The position numbers and the translations under genes are program-made. From Datnioides undecimradiatus (taxonomy: Eukaryota; Chordata; Actinopteri; Lobotiformes; Datnioididae): a stretch of DNA of 64,000 bases. Location: assembly GCA_008933995.1 (NCBI GenBank), contig WARS01000015.1:14144957-14208956 (forward strand), given 5' to 3'. The notes under the pieces are model-generated. The model ran no database searches. It saw nothing but the letters and a program-made list of their open reading frames with translations, and was not told the origin of the DNA. Shown here piece by piece: positions 42,611 through 54,000 of this stretch (position 1 is the stretch's first letter; every line of letters starts with the position of its first letter).

Positions 42611-43425
42611 AGGAGTTCATTTCCAAGAAAGAGCAACTTAAAATTAACACCCTGTTTAAACCATGAACCCATGTTGAGATGGTGCTTCCCAACACAGGCC
42701 TGACCTGTATCAACACACAAACTGGAAAAACCAACAATATTCCATCATGAAGGTCACAAGTCAGGCTGGTTGTTTCTACACAAACAGCCCCCATGAGTAT
42801 TCCCATTATTTTTCTGGGGAATATTATCAAGTGTTGTATCCTAAACAATATTCAGTGCTAGATCACCCGTTGTTCTTACAGACTGTAAAAGTGGCACTGT
42901 TCCTGGCTGTTTAATTCTTCACACACCAATGATCGTTTGTGTTTTCGTGCTGAAAAATAGGCAAAAATGGCTGTCCCCCCCGAGGTGTTTACATCACAAA
43001 GCCGTTTACATCGAAGCCAGAACAAATAAAGTTTGAATGACGCTAGTACACATTCATATTGAAGAGAAAAGCCAGATGTTAGCAGGTGTTGCGGGGCTAA
43101 CGTGAATCACTTTCAGCTTGTTTTTCAGCTCAGGCTCTCAGGTCATTGGGCCTGTTTTCCATCAGTGAAATGACTGAATCAACTTGTTGCTTAAGATGAC
43201 TAGGAAAACAAATACGTGTAATATCATCAGTCATTGTTTCTTCTCCCTTCAGATGATTCTGTGGACTGGCTTCTGCGTTGCCACTGCTCCTCTCCGCCTC
43301 CACACTGTTGCTGTGATGTTTTTCTGGGTTGTTTTTTTGTTTTATTTTCCTTTCCCGTTGTCCACATCACCTGGATTCCTTGGGTGTCACTCGTCAAGTC
43401 CACTTTGCTCAGGAATGGCGTCAGG

Positions 43426-43455
43426 AATCAATCAATCAATCATTCATTCATCCCC

Positions 43456-43488
<33 letters not shown>

Positions 43489-43520
43489 TACTCTCTCTCT
43501 TTCTCTCCCTCTCTCTCTAA
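43426..43520. repeat. AATC/ATTC repeats and a polypyrimidine (CT)n tract in the mapk1 3' UTR
   Basis: Tandem AATC then ATTC units (43426-43452) are followed by a CT-rich tract of about 60 nt (43458-43519) broken by single A or extra T/C bases. The region is low complexity and would be carried in the mature mRNA if the 3' UTR model is right. A 131-codon frame running across it is not coding. Confidence 0.85.
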
Positions 43521-44034
43521 GGTGGGGGGTGGGGTTGTCACATCACAGCTTACAGTTTGGGGGTGATTTTGTGTTTTAAGCCAAGATAAACAATTTTTTG
43601 TGTGCGTATCAAAAGGCGTTTGGCTCTGGCTATTCCTACTCAAGACCTTTTATGTCCAGTTGAATGACAATGATAGACTAGCTGATGTGTTTTTGGTGCA
43701 GCTGTCGTGGTTCAAACTCTGCCTACATTGCACAAACAATGGTAGATTACTTATTATCACATAAAGAAGGTCTCTTTGAATTTTCTAACCTTTGTCGCAC
43801 TGTTACAAGGGATACCTTGATCTCTGTCTCTATCTTTTTTTCTCTCTTTATCTCTTTAAAAAAAAGAAAAGAAAAGAAAAAGAAAACCCGAATTAAATCA
43901 ACTGATTTATGCAATGAAATCACATAATCAGCCAGAGACTTTGCGGGCCACAAGCCATCACTTGTTGATGAGGATCTATATTTTAACAAAGGCCCGGTAT
44001 TTTAATCCTTAACACACACGAGGCCCTAATGCAA

Positions 44035-44100
44035 ATATATACATAAATATATGAATATATATATATATACACAACACACATATATATATATATATATATA
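44035..44100. repeat. (TA)n / ACAC low-complexity tract
   Basis: Alternating TA with a short ACACAACACACA break at about 44069-44080, inside the mapk1 3' UTR model. Confidence 0.85.
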
Positions 44101-46157
44101 GCCCAAAGAGTCTTAAGATATTTTAATGGCAAGGGTGACGATAGCAAGTGAATTGGAGGAATTTATAACCTTTTTTTTCCCTTTTGTTAAAAACAAAGAA
44201 TGATTTTCATGTCTCATCGGCTTCAGTAGGATGTCAGGTTGCGCATAATAGCACCAAATCAGAGGTGTGTTGAAAGGTTTCACCATCAATTTCTGCCTTA
44301 GCCATGAGAAACTAAAGGAAAAGTCTGTTTATTTCATACAAGTCTGTATGTACAGTATGATATTTTTCATATAGGGGGAAATTTACAGTGTCAGGACAAG
44401 ACTTCAGTAATCACACCGTATGTGTTTCGTCTGGAGGAAGTGTTGTCGTGCCTCCCTCTTCGTCCTGTCTCGTGTTTTCCTTTCTCCTCTTCAGTCTTTG
44501 TTAATCTCTCTTTCGCCTTGTGAGAATAATACTGTGCCCTTTGCATGACTGTTATAAGCTCTGTATACAAAGACGACGATGTTAAGTGCCACACGAGCCG
44601 GGCAGATCCGCCGGGAGAGCACTCAGGCTCTTTCTGTTCCACCTTTCGTGGTATATCACACTTCCCAATCACATGGTGCTTTTTGTCCTGTCTTTCTTTT
44701 GCTTCAGCACTCTCTTTGTCTCTTTTTATTTGGTTGTTAACGTCAACGGATTTCAACCTTCTCATTTTTAGCCAAACTCCATCTGCATGCTAGGCCGTCT
44801 TGTTGTGGTTGCAATTAGGAGAATAACCATATATCTGTATTTATATCACACAAAACCACCGTACATGTTGTTTCCTGAACTTGAGAAATGGGATTCAGGT
44901 GTGATACAGTTGAAGTAATACTGAAACATAACAGATCATGTTTTACATTTTATCTTTAAAACTGTTTTGTTTTTTTTTCTTTTTGCTTTAAATTGCACAT
45001 TTTCAGACTGATGACAGTTGGCGGTGTCAGTACCAGCAGAACAACTGCAGTAAAATAAAAGAAGTACCATGTTTTCACTTCTTGTCAGTAACTGCTGATT
45101 AAAGACTGTTGAATTTGAAGAATTTATTTCAAGTGAAAGAAATTATGACTTTAAAGATTATCTATGTGGAAACTTTGGGGGAAAAACAAAACTAGCCAGA
45201 AGAACTGAGTGTCGCTTCATCAACCTACCGTATCACTTCTTTTTAGTGTCACTGCAGCATCTAGTGGCTGTCATTTGAGTTTGTTTACAAGTGGGCCTCA
45301 AATATTTTCAGTTTCATGGTACCCCCAGCCTTTTTTTGTTAGGTTACAGTACTGCAACTTCAAAAGCAACGCTCAGTCGGTAATGTGTGAGTGACCTAAT
45401 GAATGAAACAAAGTATTATTATATACGACACTAAAGCATCTCAAAATAGATTAAAGTGAAATTTACCTGAATGGATTCTTCAAGAATCTTTCTTCGCTGG
45501 CACTTAAAGTAAAAGAAATTAAAATTTTAATCTGAAATATGACAATTTCAGAACTCTCAAGTTGCTTTGAGTTGATTTTCCATTCGTTCCCATGACGACA
45601 ACAGTGTATGCAGTCTGTGGCAAAAGTATTGGGCAAGCTGTAGACTCACGGTTTTTTATGATTAGTGAAACTGAACTCAACTTCTGATTGGTATTCTGTA
45701 TTTGCAAATATGTTAAAAAGTAAGTCTGAGTTGTATAAACCTTTCTCTAAAGGTCGAGCTGCTCTGGTCAAATTCAGTCACAGGGAACAGAGCCAAAGAA
45801 CCACAGTTTAACTTGCGCTTTTATTTTGTTCTGGCTAAGTAATGGTGGATGCAAAGCCTCTGCTGAAACACAGTCAAGCCATAATCAGTCAGTAAATTGG
45901 TCTGTTGCACCTGTGACCACACCCAACAGTGATGTCACAGTGTACAGATACACCCTGCAGTGCACCTCTACATCACTACAGCCAGATCAGAAGTTAGAAC
46001 ACTGGAGGTCAGCAAAGACAAACTTGTGTTCGTGTTTAATTAACAACAACTCAGTAATGCTTTATTTTCCAGGTCTGTACATTTTTTAAATTCTGAGGAA
46101 GCTTTGTGGAACCTGTAATTTGCTACTAGCTGTTGGTAAAATATAGACAGTGTTCAG

Positions 46158-46310
46158 TAGAGCTGCAACAAATCATCATTTTCATCAGCTTTTTGATCCC
46201 CCATAAAATGGTAAAAACAACAAATCCTCGTATGTTGAGAGGCTGTAATGGACAGATAGTAAATATTTTACCTTGATAACTGACTTAAACAATGAACCAG
46301 ACACCTAACT
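46158..46310. repeat. hAT-like MITE fragment inside the mapk1 3' UTR
   Basis: 'tagagctgcaacaaatcatc' is the typical outer end of the family and 'acaaatcctcgtatgttgag' is an internal landmark; the middle is deleted. If the 3' UTR model holds, this repeat is exonised in mapk1 mRNA. Confidence 0.5.
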
Positions 46311-47786
46311 TTAAATATAGCTAGTGCAAAATTACATTTTTTTCTGAAAGCTTTCAAGTACATATTAGACGATGACAGACCTGTAAAGCATTACCATAAA
46401 AAATGACATGAATTTGAATTTATAAAACATGTTTTTACTAGAGTTCCCTCTCTACGAACACTCAAAGATACAATGGTTTGAATTGACAGATTTAACTCCT
46501 CTCATGACGTCTGAAATCGCTCTGACCAAAACGTCTCTGCATTCTCAAATTTCACCTGAGCAGATGTTTAGCATGAGCTAACACTCATCTGTCCCAGTAC
46601 TCCTGACACTTGCTGTATACACCCATTTGTCGCACGATGATTAAATGCACTTGCTTCTACAGTAGTTGGGATAGGACTTGTAATCCAAGGTGCCTGCCGG
46701 GACTTGACGTACCTGTAGATAGTCTTTTTGGGGGGTTTAGTTAGAACATTAAGGGCACTGGAAACCTTACTGGGATTAGTTGTATAAAAAAAAGCTTTTG
46801 CTCAGTTCTTTGTGCAACCTGTCTGTTTGTGCCTTTTTTGATAGTCTTGATATCCAAGATTTGATGTGCAGCTTTTGTTTAGTCGGGAATCCGTTGTAAT
46901 CGCAGTATACGCTCTTAAAAATGAACACAATCAAGTCTGGGGGTGGGAGGGATCACGGGTGGGTATCGTTATCTTTGAGTTCTGTAAATTTTAAAGAGAT
47001 TTGTTGCCACAGCTGTGTGATTTGTGACTGTATTGAAAAGATGAAAAGCAAACATTTATATTTTTTGCGTTACCCTTTTTCCTTGAGCCTTTTTTTTTTT
47101 TTTTTTTTTTTTGATGTTTTTGTGCAGATATTTTTATTGTAAAATGAATGTTGTTTCTATCAGACACTAATCTTGTTTGAGTTGTCTCCAGTGGAACTAC
47201 TTCACTCTGTATGTTTTGATCAGTATAAACCTTTAATTGTGTAGTTAACATTTCTGAAAGTGAAAAAATAAGATCCTTGGTTGTATTTTAAAGGTTCCTG
47301 TTTGACCTGCCATAGAAATCATTTGAATTGATCGGTCAGTTTTTATTTTGCTGTCGTGTGAAGGATTTGACTTGAACGAAGCATTTCTTTGCTATTATTA
47401 AAGACTGACTGCCACTTTGAAAAATGTGTTTTTTAATGTTTGGGGTTTTTGTTTTGTTTTTTTTCTTTTTTCAATTCTGCCATGACATTTAAATAGACGT
47501 TCATTAAAAACACTGTACCTTCATTAACATCTCTGTGAAGTCTCTTTGTAAGCCAGAGTTGAAGGAAACACAACACAGATTTCAAAGCATTAGAGACGTC
47601 TTTAACCGCTGTCGGCATCCATCATTACATACAGAATTGCAAAATAAAGGTTTCTTGGAGAAGCACGGTATGCAGTTAAATGAGAAGAATAAACATTCTT
47701 AATAAAAAAAGTGTATTACTCCAAAAACACGAAGTGTGGCTATTATTGTTTGCCACTTTGCGTTTAGCATTTTTTTTTCGGCGCTT

Positions 47787-48143
47787 AAAGGGGTAGTTTG
47801 ACATTTTGGGAATTTGGCTCATTCACTTACATGCTCACAGACAAAGAATTGCATTACAACATTGATGCTGTTCTCACACCTGTATGCTGACTGTAGGACT
47901 ACAGCCGGCAGCTTGTTAGCTAAGCATTAAGACAAGAAGCAGGGGAAGCATGCTGGACTATTTCTTAACCAGGAACTGTTGGGCCAACAAAACTTCGGGA
48001 AGCTGCTTCCCCCTATTTTGAATCGTTATGCTTAGCTAACTCTCATCTTGCTGAGGCTTCATTTTTGCCATACAGTTATGAGAGTTGTATCGATCTTGTC
48101 AACCATTTGCCAGAAAAATAAATGTTGAAATATTCCTTCAAAA
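47787..48143. mobile_element. MITE-like perciform repeat between mapk1 and ypel1
   Basis: The left end is 'aaaggggtagtttgacattt' followed by 'tgggaatttggctc'. The interior holds 'gcagcttgttagctaagcat', 'gctggactatttcttaacca' and 'atgcttagctaactctcatc'. The eroded right end is 'aaatgttgaaatattccttc', an imperfect inverted copy of the left end. It is the same family as 12358-12760. Identification is from memory of this abundant teleost repeat. Confidence 0.7.
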
Positions 48144-49204
48144 GGTCAGAAAACAACCTCCCAAGGGCACAATTGTTGGAAGCTATTGCTGTCTGCACTA
48201 TTTCATTTTTGTAACGACAATTTTATAACCCCCTCCATGACAATGTGATTTTAACATATGTATGTGTAAATCAACACATTTATAAAGACTCAAAAAGACA
48301 AGCGGTGGACTTAAAACCTGTGGTTAAGGTCACAAAATAATTTTGCATACAAAAACAAATTATGAATACTTTATTATACACTTTTGTGGATCGTAGCTTG
48401 TCTAATTACCATCACAGGAGGTTTTTACACCCTCTCTTCGTGTGATGACTTCTCTCCGTCTTCAAATGATGCAATTTCCTTTTTTGCCTGTGTTTTTGAA
48501 AAAAAAAAAAGCCTATCTAACTTTAAAGCAATTTTATTACCAGTATAACCTGTTTAGACAGTGTGGTGAAAATGCTTTATATTTTAACACTGAAGTCTAA
48601 ATTCAAAAAGTCAAAAACATCCTTCATAAAAAAAAAAAAAATACACGCAAAATATCTAACCAAAAATGGCCTGTTCATTCATGTTCAGCAGATCAACTAA
48701 TGCCATTAACTCGTATATATTTGTAGACATAATATGCCACAGTGTACGTTAGGGGGCGCTGTTGTACAGGCTAATGACATCTACTGCGGTCTTTTCTTTG
48801 TCCATCAAGTACACTGATTCAGAAAATGCTGTGACTTTGGTCAATTCAAGCCTCGAGTTGAAGCAAATATGAAAATGATTTTGTCAGAGTAATGGACATT
48901 ACTTTTATACTTTATAGCCAACCGCTGTAGTCATTAACGTCTCCCCGATGAAGGGACATAAAATTCATTTAACCTATTAAATTTACCAGCATGAGTACAA
49001 AATTATTTTCTTCACACATCCAATATAAAAATTAGGTTTCGAAACAAAAAGGGTAAACTTGTTTGAAATTATTTTGTAAAATATAATACTAAAAAATTGG
49101 CATTATTTTAACCAGAACATAAATGTGAGGAAACAACAGTAATCGCCAGTACTAAACATGAAGCGGCTGTATTGATTTTCGGGGGGGTTTGTTTACTTGG
49201 TCTT
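48144..49204. other. mapk1-ypel1 intergenic region
   Basis: AT-rich DNA without a recognised gene. Two A runs lie at about 48499-48510 and 48629-48641. A CTCF-like core, TAGGGGGCGCTG, lies at 48750-48761 (+ strand); it matches the G-rich half well but the 5' part (ACGT) poorly. Composition turns GC- and CpG-rich from about 49205. Confidence 0.5.
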
Positions 49205-49612
49205 TTTGACCACGTGTTTGCAATGCGGCCACGCATGCGCCGTATGCTGTATCAGCTTTTGGCATGCGTCTGCGTCGGTGGCGCGCACTGCTAAAAACAA
49301 CTTTCAGCCACGCGAGCGCGCTATCCACGGTCTAGCCCAGGTGTTTGATTGGCTGTGATCCTCTAGCCCCGCTCTCTCCCGCAGCGGATTGGCCCAGTAA
49401 AGGTTTTTCCTCCCGCTGATTGGACGCTATTTGTGGAACCGGCTGTGTAGCTAGGCTACTGCTGCCTTAACGTACCTCTCTAAAGATCAAATTTAAGAGC
49501 TTTCTGTAAGGAAGAAGACGTGCTTTTAGATGTTTTCGTCAGGGTAGCAACTAAACGGCACCCAGCAGACTCCGTTTTTAACAGTTTGAAAGGAATAAAG
49601 GCTACGTTACAG
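49205..49612 (+). promoter_or_regulatory. ypel1: CpG-rich candidate promoter with three inverted CCAAT boxes and first UTR exon of ypel1
   Basis: The block holds an E-box CACGTG (49211-49216), an NRF1-like CGCATGCGC (49232-49240), and three ATTGG elements (about 49349, 49387 and 49420), the inverted CCAAT typical of NF-Y promoters. The sequence is CpG-dense compared with its flanks. A donor (CAG|GTAAAA) at 49612/49613 could end a non-coding first exon. Another possible UTR exon ends at a GTAAGT donor at 49979. Direction is inferred from the next gene being ypel1 on the + strand; divergent transcription is possible. Confidence 0.5.
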
Positions 49613-50476
49613 GTAAAATGTTAATAGTGAAAGCACAAATATATTAAAGTAGTTTTATTGTTGTTGACCTGAATGATTTCTACCCTTACCCCGAGGAAAA
49701 CAAATCGTGAAATACTCAGTGACAAATAGATTTTTACATGTCCGAAACTCACGGTTAAAAATACACGTAAATAAGCAAGAGTGTCAATATTTTTCAACCC
49801 TGCTAAACTGAGAATCCGAAAACAAACTTTGTAGCATACTTTGTTCTTTGACTTTGTTGCATGTTAGACGTGACCATGGAAAAACAGAAAATGATGACAA
49901 CCAAGCCATCTCAGTGACAACTGAACAACTCCATCCCTAGAGGAAGACAACCAGATATGGTAGAAAGCTTCCAAAACAAGTAAGTTTTGCCTTGTGATGA
50001 GTTGTTTTTGTTTTTTTTTTGTGGAATGCATTGTGTTTTCCATTTTGTGTTTTTTTAGCTAGCTGTATTTTTTTTTATACATTTATTATTTTAAGTATAT
50101 GTTGTTGGTCTTAGTCGTCAACAATGTTTTCTTGTGATTTGTGTGCTGCAAGCTAAGTTTCCTTTGGGACTTAAGCGACGCTGAAGTTGTAAAGACATGT
50201 TCCACGTTGCTGTTTTCGTGCGCTCAATGCTCAACTCTCTTATTTCCAGCAGCACGTAAAGGCAGCGTCGTTAGATGAAATAAAACACCACTTTCTCTGC
50301 ACTTTATGTTGTTTGTGTTTGTTTTAGACTAAAAGCGACCCACGCAAATAATCCCATTGAGAACATACACACTTGAAACCCGATCTGACGGCCATATGTG
50401 ACAGATCTGGCATCGTGAATGTTGTCGTGCATTATTCAAAGAGCGCTGCGCATCACAGAGCTAATTAGGATTTCAG

Positions 50477-50899
50477 TATAAATAAGGCCGCAGACGGGAC
50501 AGCTCGGCCTGTCCTGCCGCTGATGTCGGAGAGCTAAAGGTATAGAGGTTAAAGCCTTCAAAAAGCTGCAGGCTGCTCCAACATGCACACACTCTGACCC
50601 GCCTCGCGGATGGGACTCTACTCAATCCGGACCTACAGAGATATCCCGCAGATTTCACGGTTTAACGCAGAGAGTCTTCGGTTTATGAACGCAGTGAAGA
50701 TCCACCGAGGAGATTCGATGTTTGTGGAGACTTTTTAATGGCACTCGGCCCAACACAGACAAGCTGCTACTACCTTTTTATGGGACGGTGAAGGTGCCTC
50801 TTATTCTCAATATCTAGACTCCTGCATCTCCAGCGGTGAAACAGTTTTCTCCACGAGTTGTTTTGGTTTCCGATGGGGGGAAGGCGACGTGTTTTTGGG
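50477..50899 (+). promoter_or_regulatory. ypel1: TATA promoter and long non-coding first exon, candidate second ypel1 promoter
   Basis: A consensus TATA box, TATAAATA at 50477-50484, is followed by GC-rich sequence. About 390 nt beyond the expected start (about 50507) there is a consensus donor, G|GTGAGT, at 50899/50900. The segment has higher GC and CpG than its flanks and no long open frame, consistent with a 5' UTR exon that splices to the acceptor at 58434-58435. Inferred from signals only. Confidence 0.5.
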
Positions 50900-50995
50900 G
50901 TGAGTAGAGAGCCAGTGACCTGCTGGAGGACACGCGTGTGTTTGTCATAAAAATCGCTATATAACGTTTGTCATATCACCTTAGATACTTTAAAG

Positions 50996-50996
<1 letters not shown>

Positions 50997-51042
<46 letters not shown>
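50997..51042. repeat. (GT)n microsatellite
   Basis: About 45 nt GT tract ending GCGCG, about 100 nt after the candidate ypel1 first exon. Confidence 0.9.
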
Positions 51043-51044
<2 letters not shown>

Positions 51045-54000
51045 TGCAGCGAGTTTGTGCCGAATACTTCATGGTCTGTTATGTTTGTTTCCTGTCGCAC
51101 TAAGGGAATACAGTTTTTATATATTTAGACTATGCCTTAGATTCATCCTAGGATTAGGGCTCTTGTGTTTTTAGATGCGTGTTGGCCCACTAAACTATGC
51201 AATGCGTGAAACACAGTTTAATGTCCCAAACATTCTTAAAACATATGAATGTTACTCTGTAATATTCCGCTAGAAACTTACATTGTGGTATTTATTTTTG
51301 GTCATTTAAATACCCTCTTCTTCTGTGGTGGCAAGACTGTAGGACTAATATTATTTTAGGCCTGCGCTAACCCGCTTACATTAATTCTTAGGTTCCAATA
51401 TTTCCTTTTTTTTTTACTGAGACACGTTTAGCAATTTGATCTTCGAGTTGCATTCAAGAGCAAACACCCTGACGCGCAGCTCCTTTCAGCTGGTTATTAG
51501 TGCTGTCTCCGCCGTAATCACAATCACCACCATCATCACCATCATCGTCCGTGTGCCTCTTTGGCTGCAGATCTCGGTCAGTTTTGGGGGGGCTTATGAT
51601 GCCACGTGAACAGGGGACAAAAACACAGTGAATGGATGGATTTCATAACGCTCACGCGCACACAGCCTGCACCTCTGAGGGAAGCTGCAGTGTGCAATGT
51701 TGTGTTTACATGCATCCTATGGTGAAGCAACACATCCGAGGGTGTCAAGGTATTGCAACATATCCTGGCTCGTCCTGCGGTGTCAACGTTTGTTTTATTC
51801 TTATTTTAAAGGGAAAACAGTAAACCTGCAAAAACAGTTCGTTAATTGTTGTTGACGCGCGTCCTCGACGTCAGGACAGCAAGGGTAAGACGAGGGCAAG
51901 CTTTTGTTTGGGGTACGTACCCGATCAATGTTTGAATTTAGGCTATTTTTATACTTAATGTCATTATTTATGACATTATATTTGAGACGTGGGTCTGTTC
52001 AGTGTCGGGATGATGCAGTACTGACACATAAACAGTGCAGCAGCAGGATGAGGTGGGGGACGTGGTGGGGGCGATCAGGCTGCTGTTTTGTTTTTGTAAT
52101 TCATAAAAAGAGAATTTTAGCTTTGCCTCGTGTGTCAACGCCTAAAGCCATACTCGAGGAATATATTGATCTGTTTCTAAAATTAACTAATGGGGTCAGG
52201 CTTATTTTGGCGCAAAACCTCAGAAAATTAGGTGGCTGTTTGTCAAGAAAAACATTCTATAATATTCCTATAGGGTTTCTATGGTGCCCAGTTATGACTT
52301 GTTTTGATATTTCCCGCTTCCTGGTGTTTCTATCGCAATATGGTATCCTTTATTTAAAAAAAAAACAACAATCTGTATGTTTTGCTGTGTTTGGGGTCCT
52401 TATAAAACATGACATGACCCTTTTTGTCAAAGGATTTCATCTTATATTACCATTTAATCAGCTCACATTCTGATTAATGTACGAATATTTGAGCATGTCA
52501 GCGGTCTTTTAAGTGGAAAGTGTGTCATGAACGTAAAGACACCTCATGTGACCCTGACTTTAATTAAAACCGAGAGCTGCAAGTGGGAACCCAAAAAGTA
52601 TTATGTCTCGTATTAGATTAAGGATAGGAGTTGGATTCATATTCTCGTCTTGTATTTATTTACACATCCGGGCATCCGCGTGCTCCCTCCTTCCCTTAGT
52701 GGGGCGTTCAAACCGCATGGGAAATAACTCTTCGGCAAAATAACTTGGAGGGCTTTTTTGAGAGTAAAACAAAACTTTCAACGTTGTCGCATTTTACTCA
52801 CACTCTACATGTGATATTAAATATCACAGTTAACAAATGTATGTTTAAGTATTTTACGAATTATCTTGACATTGCTTCAAACTGCCTAATTAAATAAGTT
52901 GGGTTCTACTTGCTAAAGTAAACAACACGAAATGGGATGAAAAGCACACATTTCAGGTGGTTTAGTAGAAAACACAAATGCTATATTTTTTTAAACACAG
53001 CACTATTGCAGGCTTGAAACTGAACAAAAACATAAATTTAAACCAAGGAAAACGAAGCAACCACATAGATCCTGAAGTTGGAGTAGAAGGAAGTCTTTAA
53101 AATTACAATACATTTAATTTTAGATTGATGCAGAATATTTAACCTATGCTAGGGCACAATACAGCAAAATAAAGTCAAAGAAGGTAGTTGCATATAGGTG
53201 CAGGATATGAATAAGTAAAACTCGTATGCGATGACACAGTCAAATGTGGACAGAAAGTAGATATATTTTATTTCCGCATTCATGTTACTTTCAACCTGGT
53301 TTCCATCTTTCCCACGGGAGCTTGAAGGCAGCGCAGCCACCTATAGGCCAACCCGGCCGTCAGTCCCAACTCTGTTCTCCCTCCCACGTGGTGACGTTTC
53401 CGTACCAAAGTAACCAGGCCAGTCCATTACGCACACAAAAGACACAACAAAAGCCCGTGTTGGGGAAAAATGAGATCCGTCAGCACCCAAAGGACACAAC
53501 AATAAGTTCCTATCTGGCAGCATCACCCATGGACCAGAGCCTGGGACGACGACAATCATTTATTTAACTCCAAAAAAACATCTCTCAACAAAACATCTCT
53601 CTTTCTCCAGCAAGCAGTTTTCCACCAAGCTGCGTTTTGCTCAGATCTGATCCAGGTGGTGAGTACAGCAGCAGGGCAATGTTTGTCTCCTTTTAATAAA
53701 AAAAAAGAAAGAAAACCCTGAAAGGAAGGCAGCAGACACGGTTGTGGTGTCGTGCTGGATCCACAGACTGCACCATGCTCGGGAAAACAAACCAAAAGCA
53801 GTCAGCACAGCGGCACTGTTGCACTTGAGCTGGCGTCGTGTTCTTTGTTGGGGAAATAAACACATGTAGAAGACGAGATGGAGGAAAAAAAGAGGAAGGG
53901 GGGAGCTCGCAAAAGGCTGTCACGTCAAGATGAACTTGTTTAGAATCAAAAACAACCCGTTTAGGCGCATGTTGTGTCGTGAATGTGTTGCTTTTGTGGT

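Larger units (their letters stand above)
40781..47720 (+). other. mapk1: mapk1 3' UTR with a probable UTR intron, and poly(A) signals
   Basis: Eleven nt after the stop codon is a consensus donor (G|GTGAGT, intron from 40792). The best acceptor downstream is TTCTCCCTTCAG ending at 43252. A stop-proximal intron with a UTR-only last exon is known for vertebrate MAPK1, and the short distance avoids nonsense-mediated decay. The last exon would run from 43253 to poly(A) signals ATTAAA 47397-47402, AATAAA 47643-47648, 47688-47693 or 47701-47706. The stretch includes (AC)n at 41219-41254 and 42571-42608 in the intron, and CT-rich and TA-rich repeats in the UTR. Confidence 0.6.

Noticed and set aside
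43184..43579. 131-codon frame across the CT-rich repeat in the mapk1 3' UTR
   Set aside because: Low-complexity Ser/Leu translation and a stop-proximal UTR context; no coding signature.
51904..52473. 189-codon open frame on the + strand in the ypel1 5' intron
   Set aside because: It begins with TTG, contains no domain I recognise, has intron-like AT-rich composition and no splice or promoter context. Likely chance.
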